In this document: positions 25,551 to 34,025 of the stretch, in pieces
Layout of the letters: every line of letters starts with the position of its first letter
Numbering within the stretch: position 1 is the first letter of the stretch
Assembly: GCF_042655305.1 (NCBI RefSeq)
Contig: NZ_JBHSLR010000009.1
Length of the DNA: 64,000 nt
From: Arcanobacterium_A bovis
GTDB lineage: Bacteria > Actinomycetota > Actinomycetes > Actinomycetales > Actinomycetaceae
Direction: 5' to 3' (one strand)
Program-made: the position numbers and the translations under genes
The notes under the pieces: generated by a model
The model's database searches: none
Told to the model about the DNA's origin: nothing
What the model saw: only the letters and a program-made list of their open reading frames with translations

Positions 25551-25594
25551 AAGGAATCCCCTGTGTCTGAAGTTAAGCACAGGGGAGATTCCTT
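25551..25594. terminator. Bulged long hairpin between the tRNA-like RNA and the adhesin gene
   Basis: Stem AAGGAATCCCCTGTG / CACAGGGG-AG-ATTCCTT (15 pairs with a two-base bulge), loop of 12. Located between converging transcripts; no strong T-tract. Probable bidirectional terminator. Confidence 0.55.
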
Positions 25595-25609
25595 GAGAAG
25601 GTTAAAGAA

Positions 25610-27118
25610 TTATTGATCAAAAGTATCGAGCAGTTCGCTCGCTAACTTTATGTCAGTTTTCTTCAACCACTTGCACAGCTTCACCAGCAGCTTCACAGTT
25701 TTCTTCAACCACTTGCACAGCTTCACCAGCAGGGAGAAGAACAAAACCACTAATACATCATAAATAAGTGGCGAGTAGACATCTTCCACACCGAAGGTGG
25801 TGATGGGGTAGGCCTTGGCGGTTTGGGCAGGCAGGTTCGTGTCGAGGGTGATCACGTACTGTACCCATTGTCCTGGGAACACCATCGTGGAGTTGATTGA
25901 GGTTTGGTTACCGTCTTGCTTGGTCGAGCCCACGATGTCCTTGTGTGGGTCAGGGTTCCAAACATAGACCGGTGGCTCATTGGTCGGCACCGTTTTGTCG
26001 TTGTATTTCTCCCAACCCTTGTTGGTGAGCTGTACCGTTTGACCGTTGGTGTCGGTTTCTGGGGTGACGGGCTTAAACGCACCGGCAATGTAGAGTTTCA
26101 TCACCGCTGGCTGAGACAAGCCCGCAGTGGTGGCCAAAAACTCTGGTTTCGCGGTCGCAATCGTGGTCGTACCATTGAGAGTGATGGTGAACTGGCTAGT
26201 GACGTCCACCCCGTCACGGTAGACGCGCGCTACCCCGGTATTGGTGAAGTCCACGTATTTCGCAGCTCCTGACCAGTCATCGGCAATCTGGTAGTCCGTG
26301 AGTGGGGCGGTGATGCCGTTTGGGATAGAGCCGGTGACGACGGAGCCTACCTTATCGCCGTGGAGGAAGAGTTTTTGGTCTGCTCCCACAGCGTTAGTTT
26401 TGTTAGGGTCCGAGGTAACCAGAGCACCATTAGAGTCGAGTACCCATGCCTTGTTCGGGTTCGGGTCAGGCAACGGCGCGCCCCCGGGTTCTTTATCGTT
26501 GCGGGCGATACATACTGCTGAGAGAGTGCCTGAGCCCATCGCGTCGATCTTGGACTGACCAAGAGCACGCAGCTCGTTGGTGGTATCTAGGGTGTCGCTA
26601 TTCCCCATAAAGTAGCTGTTCCAGCTACCCATAATCGTGTTCCAGGACAAATTGTATTGGGTGATGCCATCATCGTTGGCTCGGGCATAGCCGCCACCAA
26701 ACAGCGTGGGTGCTGAGGCGAGGGTGTAGTCATACATACCCAGGTAGACGACGCGCGCCTTAGTCGCGGGAATAGGGTCGTTCGCGCCACGAGCAATAGC
26801 TTCGTTAATCGCATTAGTACATGCTTCTTGGTAGTAGCCAGGCGCGCTGGTGCCAAACGAGGACTTACCGGAGTTGGCGAGCACCTTGGTAGCGAAGTAG
26901 TCAATCGAGGTTTGACCCCAACCTTGGGTAGGAGCAACGTTTGGAAAGAACTGATCTTCTGCGTACCATACAAAAGATTGGTCTGCGCCGTAACGGCTGA
27001 TGGCTCCGCCTCCGGCGGTGCCTGCCCCATTGCCTGCGAAGGCGAGAGGGCTCGTGAGAAGGGTTGCGCTGCATAGCGCTGCGAGAGTGCCGATAATTCG
27101 GCTCTTCTTGGGTTTCAT
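25610..27118 (-). pseudogene. Secreted adhesin-like surface protein with a disrupted C-terminus
   Basis: 502 residues from the ATG at 27118 (AAAGGGAT upstream); an open frame continues 11 codons earlier but the signal peptide starts here (MKPKKSRIIGTLAALCSATL, cleavage near AFA-GN). The N-terminal domain (to about 210) has three cysteines and many aromatics. The rest resembles beta-sandwich repeats of Gram-positive adhesins (DVTSQFTITLNGTT; FPGQWVQYVITLD). The expected continuation (further isopeptide domains, LPXTG anchor) is missing: after FGVEDVYSP the sequence turns into a Lys/Leu/Cys-rich tail made by a 42-bp duplication. Likely a truncated and rearranged gene; secretion without anchoring is the alternative. 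Confidence 0.6.
25654..25732. repeat. 42-bp tandem duplication, 1.9 copies
   Basis: Unit begins at 25654 (CAGTTTTCTTCAACCACTTG...) and repeats from 25696 without mismatch over at least 37 bases. On the minus strand it encodes KLLVKLCKWLKKT twice in the adhesin frame; another minus frame reads GEAVQVVEEN twice, which looks more like ordinary surface-protein sequence and suggests a frame change. Confidence 0.9.
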
Positions 27119-27583
27119 AATTTTATCCCTTTGCGAGAAAGCGGTATCCACGTTGTGTGGACACCCGTTTAGTGTGCGTTACTGCCTAGAAAGTTTTTGG
27201 GCTACTGACCAAGCAGCAATTGAGCCTTTACCCAATCGTCCTTTTTAGTGTGCGGATCATCTTTTTCTCTCACGCAGGAATGAAAAGACATACTCCCCCG
27301 GATTTGAGGGGTAGAAAAGGAAACGCTCACGAGCGCTCATAGGCAAGGGAGTAGCGTGGTGTTTGGGTGGGCACGATTTTTAGCGGGAGGCACCCTCTAC
27401 AATGAGAATACGAAGGAAAAATGCTGGTGGGAGCTGGTGTTACGAAACAATTTTTTGCACACACTCTTTAGGTGTAAGGCGATAGACCACGATTGCGAGG
27501 AGTGGAACAATGACCAAAACACTAGCAACCAACAATGATGTTGACGAAGTAAAAAGAACACTGACTACCGAAACAGCCAACTC
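27119..27583. other. Non-coding gap upstream of the adhesin gene, with one tiny frame
   Basis: About 460 bases. It must hold the adhesin promoter on the minus strand. On the plus strand, 27510-27590 is a 26-codon frame (MTKTLATNNDVDEVKRTLTT...) with a good ribosome site (GAGGAGTGGAACA), but it runs into the terminator of the opposite gene. I regard the tiny frame as possible but unproven. Nothing else recognisable. Confidence 0.4.
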
Positions 27584-27631
27584 ACCCTAAGAAAAACAAA
27601 GAGCGCCAGCCACCAAAGTGACTGACGCTCC
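27584..27631 (-). terminator. Rho-independent terminator of the coiled-coil membrane protein gene
   Basis: Minus strand: stem GAGCGTCAGTCAC / GTGGCTGGCGCTC with loop TTTG, then CTTTGTTTTTCTT. Two pairs are G-U on this strand but C-A mismatches on the other, which fixes the direction. Confidence 0.9.
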
Positions 27632-27656
27632 CTAAAGGAAAGAACCGAGTTACAAA

Positions 27657-28784
27657 TTAAGGCTTAACATAGGTCCAGCGACCATTGACACACAGAGAGT
27701 ATCCTGGGATAGAAGTATCCGCAGTGCCGCCTCGTTGTCCATCAACACAGGTTGGCTCAGCTCTCTTGACAGGTGCGGTACCCCCAATATTGCGTGTCGT
27801 TCGTGGCGCGCTTGGTGGCGTGTAGCCCCCAGTCGATCCACTAGACCCCGATCCCACGCTAGACCCACCAGAGCCCGAACCCGAGCCCGTGCGCGCGGTG
27901 CGTTTCGTAGCCGTTGGCGTCGATGCGCGCTGTTGCGTAGAAGCCTGCGCAGCCTGTGCTGCTTGAGCCTCGGCTTGAGCCTGCGCCCATGCCTGATGGG
28001 TGGCGTAAACCGCTGCCGCGTTTTGATCCATGTAGGCACGCGAAGCATCAAGATCGGATGCAGCCTTGAGCAGGGCTGCACGTCCCTCAGGCTTAACCTC
28101 ACGCAGATGGGTAGCGTTATCACGCGCAACGGTGGCGTTAGTATAGGCGTTAGCATCGGCAACCTTACCGGCAGTGGCAGACAACACCCCATTGAGAGCA
28201 TTCAACGACTGCTCGTGAGCTGCCCACGCAGCAGTAAACGTATTGTATGCCTTAAGGTCAATAGAGGCATTCACGCGCGCGGTGAGATCACCGAGCGCTT
28301 TGGTTGCTTTATCAAGCCCCGTAGCGTTATCAGTAATCACAGGTGTGTTCTTGATAAACGAGTCATAGCCCGCCTTATCGTTAAGCACACCCACACCCGT
28401 GAGCTTAGTACCCAAGGCCTGAGTGAGCTCATCACACACAGCGGTGTCAGCTACCTGGGTGGCACAATCTTTAGCGAGAACCGCAGCACCCTCGTAGGCC
28501 TTAGTGTAGGAGGCGAGAGCCTTGTCCTGAGCCTCGATAGCATTATCGTAGGCGGTGCGAGCAGTGCGAGTATCAGCATTAGCGTTATAGATACCAACCC
28601 CACCGAGCCCAACGACCGCAAGCACACCCGCAACAATGAGCGCGAGCGCCTTACGAGACACACCCCTCTTAGGGGTAGTAGTATTCGTTTCTTTGCTCAC
28701 GCCTGCCCCTTGCGTGAGGATAGTACTATCGGTTTCCTTATCAGGCACGATCCCTTGCAAGGGAGTATCCTCTCCACCAGACAT
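27657..28784 (-). CDS. Membrane-anchored extracytoplasmic coiled-coil protein with C-terminal Cys module
   Basis: 375 residues; no family recognised. A cytosolic Ser/Thr/Lys tail (1-45), one transmembrane helix (about 46-68, ALALIVAGVLAVVGLGGVGI), then a long alpha-helical, Ala-rich region (about 70-280) with two cysteines around 104-118, a Gly/Ser-rich linker (about 298-325), and a final 30-residue module PTCVDGQRGGTADTSIPGYS...LCVNGRWTYVKP with two cysteines. It sits in the outer envelope facing outward, and looks like a stalk with a small binding head, in a row with the adhesin remnant. Its own terminator follows. Accessory surface protein is the most I can infer. Confidence 0.7.
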   Translation of the reverse strand: MSGGEDTPLQGIVPDKETDSTILTQGAGVSKETNTTTPKRGVSRKALALIVAGVLAVVGLGGVGIYNANADTRTARTAYDNAIEAQDKALASYTKAYEGAAVLAKDCATQVADTAVCDELTQALGTKLTGVGVLNDKAGYDSFIKNTPVITDNATGLDKATKALGDLTARVNASIDLKAYNTFTAAWAAHEQSLNALNGVLSATAGKVADANAYTNATVARDNATHLREVKPEGRAALLKAASDLDASRAYMDQNAAAVYATHQAWAQAQAEAQAAQAAQASTQQRASTPTATKRTARTGSGSGSGGSSVGSGSSGSTGGYTPPSAPRTTRNIGGTAPVKRAEPTCVDGQRGGTADTSIPGYSLCVNGRWTYVKP

Positions 28785-28837
28785 AATTATTCCCTTTCAT
28801 CTAGTAAAAATTATCATAGCGTAAGAAAATAAAAATG

Positions 28838-28858
28838 TGGAAAACCGCCTGTAGCGGC
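28838..28858 (-). terminator. Weak terminator-like hairpin after the GNAT gene
   Basis: Minus strand stem GCCGC / GCGGT, loop TACAG, followed by TTTCCACATTTTTATTTT. Short stem, but T-rich in the direction of the toxin-antitoxin candidate operon. Confidence 0.4.
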
Positions 28859-28982
28859 AACCTATTGAATAGCTACGGGAGTCATCAAAGCCTCAGTAAA
28901 GAGAATGTCAGTGAGCTTCGTTGCGAAAAGTACGCGGCAAATTTCTCGATGACACAACTAATCTTAGAAAGATCACGCTCGC

Positions 28983-29534
28983 TTAATCTTCTTCGTATAA
29001 CCCGGCTTCACTCAAGTACGTCTTAATGTTCTCAGTTGAGATAAGAAGACTCGAGCCTTCATAGTTGCTCTCAAATTTGACAAAACCAAAACGTTGATAA
29101 TACTCAACCAGACGAGGCTTTTGAGTGTGGAGTACAAGAAACCGTGCAGCGCTGTACTCGTTCGCATTTAGATAAGTGAGAAATACTGCCGCCATCAAAA
29201 TATTGCTAACGTTAGATTTCTGTTCGCGATAATCAACCGCGAATTTTCCTAATAGGCGCGCAGGATGGGCACGAGTTTTTGAAATGCCCGTTCGATATTT
29301 CTTTTGAACTTCGCTAGAGAGTAGCTGATGATCACTCAGCGAAAAATATCCGACAGGCACGCCAGGTTGCTCTTCTTTGGCAAGAATCCATACACGTGAT
29401 AGATCTTTCAGATCCTCATCGTAGGCATATTTACTAAGCCATTCACCCAAACGGTTATCGTCATGTTTACAATCAAAATCGCTTAAAAAGTGCTGATCGG
29501 AAATTTGCGCAAGCGTATAGCTTCCGATCTTCAT
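28983..29534 (-). CDS. GNAT-fold acetyltransferase, candidate toxin
   Basis: 183 residues. GNAT features in order: VPVGYFSLSDHQL (beta strands 2-3; compare GYYTLSA in TacT/AtaT toxins), LLGKFAVDYREQ (beta4 and start of the acetyl-CoA loop), ILMAAVFLTYLN (helix 3), AARFLVLHTQ (beta5), YYQRFGFVKF (beta6 with the candidate catalytic Tyr). The acetyl-CoA loop reads REQKSNVS and lacks the Q/RxxGxG/A glycines, so cofactor binding may be atypical. It overlaps the upstream Panacea gene by 4 bases (ATGA), antitoxin first. By family, GNAT toxins acetylate aminoacyl-tRNA; this member's activity is inferred. Confidence 0.75.
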   Translation of the reverse strand: MKIGSYTLAQISDQHFLSDFDCKHDDNRLGEWLSKYAYDEDLKDLSRVWILAKEEQPGVPVGYFSLSDHQLLSSEVQKKYRTGISKTRAHPARLLGKFAVDYREQKSNVSNILMAAVFLTYLNANEYSAARFLVLHTQKPRLVEYYQRFGFVKFESNYEGSSLLISTENIKTYLSEAGLYEED

Positions 29535-30127
29535 GACACAAGCGTTCCTAGAAGGGAACGAATAAACTCACTAGGATACTCACCCTGTGATGATTCGATC
29601 CGCTCATACTCCATCTCGCTAATAAACGTCACCTGCGGCTCAGGAAGACGCATCGCCAGATCCCGAGGAACATCATCTCGTTGGAGGAAATAATCGACTA
29701 CATCCAGACGATCAATATAGGCACGCTCTTCGCTACGCGACTCCCACGCGTCAATCCACACCTTTTCTTTGTGCGTTTCATCGCGTAAGTCCCATTGGTT
29801 AAGCTTTCCGTATGTGGCGAGCACTGCCTCAAGTACAGCTTCGTAATACGGATCGCTTTCTTTCACTGTATCTTCAAAATCATCGCTTGCAGACTCTATG
29901 AGATCACGCGTGATCGTCTTTTTGCCAGCGTGTAAAGAGAGGAGTTCGCTAACAACGGGGCCATGCTTCATGGCGTAAAAAGTCTGCCCGAAAAGTTCTG
30001 CTCCCGTGAGACGCCCATACCAACCAAAAGAATAGTAGACCAATTTCTGTAGCTTAATTACAGGCATTTCCTCTAGACATGAAAGCCTTAGTATGTCCCG
30101 CGATACTTCAAAAACCGAACGCTGCAT
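29531..30127 (-). CDS. Panacea-domain (DUF4065, SocA-like) protein, candidate antitoxin
   Basis: 198 residues. Diagnostic motifs near the N-terminus: VIKLQKLVYYSFGW (about 23-36), LFGQTFYAMKHGPVVSELL (about 45-63). Panacea domains act as antitoxins to many unrelated toxin folds, or as proteolysis adaptors (SocA of Caulobacter). The C-terminal part (about 120-198; DYFLQRDDVPRDLAMRLPEPQ) is extra to the core domain and may give toxin specificity. Strong ribosome site (GAGGAGGGG) ahead of the ATG, consistent with antitoxin excess over the coupled downstream GNAT gene. Confidence 0.85.
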   Translation of the reverse strand: MQRSVFEVSRDILRLSCLEEMPVIKLQKLVYYSFGWYGRLTGAELFGQTFYAMKHGPVVSELLSLHAGKKTITRDLIESASDDFEDTVKESDPYYEAVLEAVLATYGKLNQWDLRDETHKEKVWIDAWESRSEERAYIDRLDVVDYFLQRDDVPRDLAMRLPEPQVTFISEMEYERIESSQGEYPSEFIRSLLGTLVS

Positions 30128-30265
30128 GTTCCCCTCCTCTCTTTCTTACATATCGTATAGACCACCGACAAGGGATGTCTAGAGATTTCAGTAGCGCTTA
30201 CTCACACTTAATCTTTGCGCCTCGTATGTTTATAGATGCTCCCCACACCCATACACCGTATAAAA

Positions 30266-30433
30266 CTACTTTTTAATCGCTTCGAGAACGCTCACCATCT
30301 CAGAAACGTCGTCATCGGTGAGAGAAAGCACCAAACGGCCACCGCCCTCAAGCGGGATCTTGAGCGTAACACCGTGGTTATCACGCTCAGCTTCGAGAGG
30401 ACCATCACCGGTCCGTGGCTTCATTGCAGCCAT
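30266..30433 (-). CDS. DUF3117 family protein
   Basis: 55 residues: MAAMKPRTGDGPLEAE... GRLVLSLTDDDVSEMVSVLEAIKK. This is the highly conserved actinobacterial DUF3117 family (M. tuberculosis Rv1211), recognised by the MKPRTGDGPLE opening and the PLEGGGRLV core. Ribosome site GGAGGAGAAGGAT. Function unknown; small acidic cytosolic protein. Marks the return to conserved chromosome after the accessory island and precedes the LOG gene as its downstream neighbour. Confidence 0.93.
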   Translation of the reverse strand: MAAMKPRTGDGPLEAERDNHGVTLKIPLEGGGRLVLSLTDDDVSEMVSVLEAIKK

Positions 30434-30536
30434 ATCCTTCTCCTCCCTCGGTGCAAACGTACACCTTGTTGCGCACCCTAGCCTCTATTCTAGGGGATTT
30501 TAAGAAGCAATGCGCGGGTAATCTCATTTTCCTCGC

Positions 30537-31325
30537 TCAGGCTTCATATTCTCCATTGTGCCCGCTTTCTCTGAGCTGCGATGCCAATTTGTGAATACCT
30601 AATTGCAAAGCTTCAACTGCTTCATCTGCCGTATCAACAACAGTGAAAAGTTGCGGATCTACTGCATTCACCATGCCCTCATTGACCATCGTCTGATCGA
30701 TCCACGTCTTCAGGCCACTCCAATAATCGCGCCCTACCAGCACAACTGGGAAGCCCGAAATCTTGCGCGTTTGCACAAGCGTCAAAGCCTCAAATAGCTC
30801 ATCCATCGTTCCAAACCCACCGGGCAACACAATGAATCCAAGTGCGTACTTGACGAACATAAGCTTTCGCACGAAGAAGTAGCGGAAGTTGATCCCACGA
30901 TTCACGTACTCGTTCATGCCCTGTTCGAAGGGAAGCTCAATTCCCAATCCAACAGACACTCCCCCATTTTCAATGGCGCCCTTATTGGCTGCCTCCATGA
31001 TTCCAGGCCCACCGCCGGTGATAACCGCATAATCCAGATCAACGAGCTTCGCAGCGATTTCTTCCGCCAGTTGATAGTGCGGCGTTCCCGGTTTCGTGCG
31101 CGCCGAACCAAAAATAGACACCGCTGGCCCAATATCTGCCAAGGCGCCAAAGCCTTCCACGAATTCTGCCTGTATCCTCATGATTCGCCAAGGATCTGAG
31201 TGTATAAAACTTGTGTCTTGAATGGGAGCGAGTAATCGAGCATCCGTCGTCTGATCAGGAATCTGATCTCCGCGCAGAACAATCGGCCCTTTGCGGTACT
31301 GTATATCATTGTTTTTCACACTCAC
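30537..31325 (-). CDS. LOG-family (TIGR00730) nucleotide phosphoribohydrolase
   Basis: 262 residues. Releases the base from a nucleoside 5'-monophosphate; family members act on cytokinin ribotides or AMP. Motifs: SIFGSARTKPG (near 86), VITGGGPGIMEAANKGA, and the catalytic PGGFGTMDELFE. M. tuberculosis Rv1205 belongs to the same family, with DUF3117 (Rv1211) close by. The N-terminal 60 residues are an extra, basic extension common in the actinobacterial branch. Confidence 0.92.
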   Translation of the reverse strand: MSVKNNDIQYRKGPIVLRGDQIPDQTTDARLLAPIQDTSFIHSDPWRIMRIQAEFVEGFGALADIGPAVSIFGSARTKPGTPHYQLAEEIAAKLVDLDYAVITGGGPGIMEAANKGAIENGGVSVGLGIELPFEQGMNEYVNRGINFRYFFVRKLMFVKYALGFIVLPGGFGTMDELFEALTLVQTRKISGFPVVLVGRDYWSGLKTWIDQTMVNEGMVNAVDPQLFTVVDTADEAVEALQLGIHKLASQLRESGHNGEYEA

Positions 31326-31415
31326 ACCGTATCGTTTATTGCCACAAATTTCAGCAATATAACTATGAGTGAACAGGAGTTATGTTAAGCCCAAAAAGTT
31401 GAGTAGTCTTGGATT

Positions 31416-32237
31416 ATGTCTATTGAAAATTATCAAGAACTAGCAGCAGTAGCTGCAAGCACTATCGCCGAAAAGTCCGGTGTAAACCACCACGACATTG
31501 CGCTCACCCTCGGATCAGGCTGGGCTGGCGCTGCAAACCTCATTGGTGAGGTCGTTGCCGAAATCGATGCCGCCGACGTCCCCGGATTCTCGGCACCCGC
31601 CGTCGTCGGTCACGGAGGAAAGATCACTTCGATCAAACTCCGCTCGGGTCATTACGCACTCATCTTGGGAGCACGCACGCACTTCTACGAAGGAAAGGGC
31701 GTGCGCGCCGTCGCCCATGGTGTGCGTACCGCGGCTGCCACCGGCGCACGAATCTGTATCCTCACCAACGGCTGTGGATCCACCGTGCAAGACTGGGGCC
31801 CGGGCACCACCGTGCTACTCTCGGACCACATCAACCTCACTGCTACCTCGCCGATTGAGGGCGCCAATTTCGTTGATCTTACCGATATGTATTCGAGCAA
31901 ACTCCGTGAAATCGCGCGCTCAGTCGATCCTGATTTGCCAGAAGGCGTCTACACACAGTTCCCTGGCCCGCATTACGAAACCCCTGCTGAAGTGCGTATG
32001 GCACGCACGCTCGGTGGCGATCTGGTGGGAATGTCCACTGCACTCGAAGCGATTGCAGCCCGCGAAGCTGGAATGGAAGTGCTGGGAATCTCGCTGGTCA
32101 CGAACCATGCAGCAGGATTCGCACCAGGCAATCTCAATCATCAGGAAGTGCTTGAAGCTGGCCGCGCTGCCGGACCTCGCATCTCACGCCTATTGGCCGA
32201 TATTATTGGAAAGATTTCTGAAACGGAACTGCAATAG
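31416..32237 (+). CDS. punA: Purine nucleoside phosphorylase
   Basis: 273 residues, trimeric (mammalian-type) PNP. Converts (deoxy)inosine or (deoxy)guanosine plus phosphate to base plus (deoxy)ribose-1-phosphate. Visible motifs: LGSGWAG (phosphate loop, about 31-37), HYALILGARTHFYEG with catalytic His, LTNGCGS, the Glu site in TQFPGPHYETPAEVRM and base-site Asn in SLVTNHAAGF. Followed after 76 bases by the phosphohexomutase-family gene, as in M. tuberculosis deoD-pmmB. Confidence 0.95.
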   Translation: MSIENYQELAAVAASTIAEKSGVNHHDIALTLGSGWAGAANLIGEVVAEIDAADVPGFSAPAVVGHGGKITSIKLRSGHYALILGARTHFYEGKGVRAVAHGVRTAAATGARICILTNGCGSTVQDWGPGTTVLLSDHINLTATSPIEGANFVDLTDMYSSKLREIARSVDPDLPEGVYTQFPGPHYETPAEVRMARTLGGDLVGMSTALEAIAAREAGMEVLGISLVTNHAAGFAPGNLNHQEVLEAGRAAGPRISRLLADIIGKISETELQ

Positions 32238-32313
32238 GATCCGTTCAAATTATCATGTGTGAACGTCGCTTCTCTGTCGCAATGTCCACACATACTCAGT
32301 TCAAAGGGGAAAA

Positions 32314-34002
32314 ATGAACTATTCATCTGAACAAGTTCGAGAGTGGATCAACCACGATCCAGAAGAAGAAACGCGCGAAGAGCTCACAGCTATTCTCGCT
32401 GCTGCTGAAGCAGGAGATCAAGCCGCTGCTGCTGATTTAGCGGATCGTTTCCAAGGCACGCTCCAGTTCGGCACTGCCGGTCTGCGCGGGGCGATGGGCG
32501 GCGGACCTTTCCGCATGAATCGTGCGGTAGTACGTCGGGCTGCCGCCGGTTTGACTGCATGGTTGCGGACGCGAGTGGGCGACGACGCCGTCGTCGTTAT
32601 CGGCTACGACGCACGTTATCACTCAGCCGATTTCGCACGCGACACTGCAGCTATCGTCACCGCTGCTGGCGCGCGAGCAATTCTCATGCCACGCAACCTT
32701 CCTACACCAGTGCTCGCTTTTGCAGTACGGTATCTGGGTGCCGACGCGGGCGTGATGGTTACCGCCTCACATAATCCACCGCAGGATAACGGCTACAAGG
32801 TATATCTGGGTGGGCGTGCGATTGATGCCAGTGGCAATGGCGTGCAGATTGTGCCACCTGTTGATGCCGAGATCGCTGCACAGATTGATGCGGCACCTCA
32901 CGCGGACGAAATTCCACTCGCGGAATCTGGGTGGGATACGGTGCCAGAAACGGTCATCGATGCTTACGTAGATAGCGTTTCCCAAATGGCTGGGCCAGGA
33001 TCGCGCGATGTGAAGATCGTCTACACCGCAATGCATGGCGTGGGCACGGAAACCATGATGAAAGTCTTTGCTAAAGCAGGATTTACGCAGGTCGTAGGAG
33101 TGCCAGAGCAGATCGAACCCGATCCAGCATTCCCTACAGTGGCGTTCCCAAATCCGGAAGAGCCCGGTGCTCTTGACCTCGCAATCGCGCTGGCAAAAGC
33201 AGAAAATGCCGATATTGTGATCGCGTCTGACCCTGACGCTGATCGCTGTTCGGCCGCAATTCCGACGGGCGACGGCGAGTGGCGGCAGTTATCGGGCGAC
33301 GAAATCGGCTCGCTACTGGGTGAATGCGTCGCAATCGGAGCTGAGCGCGACGGCGTGCAGGGTAACCTCGCATCATCGATCGTTTCCTCACGCTTGCTTG
33401 AGAAAATCGCTCATTCGCACGGGCTCGGCTATCAAGCTACCCTCACGGGCTTCAAGTGGATTGCACGTGCGCCTGAAATCATTTTCGGGTACGAAGAGGC
33501 AATTGGTTTCTGTGTCAAGCCGCAAGCAGTAAAAGACAAAGATGGCATCTCTGCTGCCGTACTTTTGGCTTGGCTAGCTGCACATTTACGCGAGAACGGC
33601 ACTGATCTACAAGGCGACCTTGATCGAATTGCGATTCGTGAAGGGCTGTATCTCTCTGGGCCGGTAACTATCCGCGTTGAGGATCTCTCGATTATTCCTG
33701 CGACGATGGCTAAAGTGCGCGAGTTCCCGCCCACAGAGTTGGTTGGATCGCCGGTGACCTCCATTGTCGATCTTTCACGCGGAACTGACTCCTTACCACC
33801 AACAGATGCAGTTATGATTCACACGCAGGCTAATGATCGAGTGATTATTCGTCCGTCCGGCACTGAGCCCAAGGTCAAATGTTACCTAGAAGTGATTGAG
33901 CCGGTGGCTGATGAGGCTGCACTGCCTGCGGCAAAGGAACGCGCTGCGGCACGCCTTGCTCAATTCAAGCTAGACATGGCTCAGGTTCTCAAACTTGACT
34001 AG
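32314..34002 (+). CDS. pmmB: Alpha-D-phosphohexomutase family enzyme (PmmB type; possible phosphopentomutase)
   Basis: 562 residues. Four-domain mutase: TAGLRGAMGGGPFRMNRA (about 54-71), active-site phosphoserine in VTASHNPPQDNGYKVY (about 151-166), Mg2+ loop DPDADRCSA, sugar-binding loop GYEEAIGF and the phosphate-binding RPSGTEPKVKCYLE at the C-terminus. Long form as in M. tuberculosis PmmB and eukaryotic PGM2, which accept pentose phosphates. The pairing with PNP and the lack of deoB in the window suggest it interconverts ribose-1- and ribose-5-phosphate; phosphogluco- or phosphomannomutase activity is the alternative. Confidence 0.88.
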   Translation: MNYSSEQVREWINHDPEEETREELTAILAAAEAGDQAAAADLADRFQGTLQFGTAGLRGAMGGGPFRMNRAVVRRAAAGLTAWLRTRVGDDAVVVIGYDARYHSADFARDTAAIVTAAGARAILMPRNLPTPVLAFAVRYLGADAGVMVTASHNPPQDNGYKVYLGGRAIDASGNGVQIVPPVDAEIAAQIDAAPHADEIPLAESGWDTVPETVIDAYVDSVSQMAGPGSRDVKIVYTAMHGVGTETMMKVFAKAGFTQVVGVPEQIEPDPAFPTVAFPNPEEPGALDLAIALAKAENADIVIASDPDADRCSAAIPTGDGEWRQLSGDEIGSLLGECVAIGAERDGVQGNLASSIVSSRLLEKIAHSHGLGYQATLTGFKWIARAPEIIFGYEEAIGFCVKPQAVKDKDGISAAVLLAWLAAHLRENGTDLQGDLDRIAIREGLYLSGPVTIRVEDLSIIPATMAKVREFPPTELVGSPVTSIVDLSRGTDSLPPTDAVMIHTQANDRVIIRPSGTEPKVKCYLEVIEPVADEAALPAAKERAAARLAQFKLDMAQVLKLD

Positions 34003-34025
34003 TTTTAGCTCAAGCTAAGCAAAAT

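Noticed and set aside
27510..27590. 26-codon plus-strand frame with good ribosome site
   Set aside because: Too short to support, no terminator of its own direction, and it abuts the terminator of the opposite gene.
27735..28832. 365-codon plus-strand open frame opposite the coiled-coil membrane protein
   Set aside because: No ribosome site or domain; Arg/Ser-rich composition typical of antisense frames. The minus frame has a clear membrane helix, structured domains and a matching terminator.
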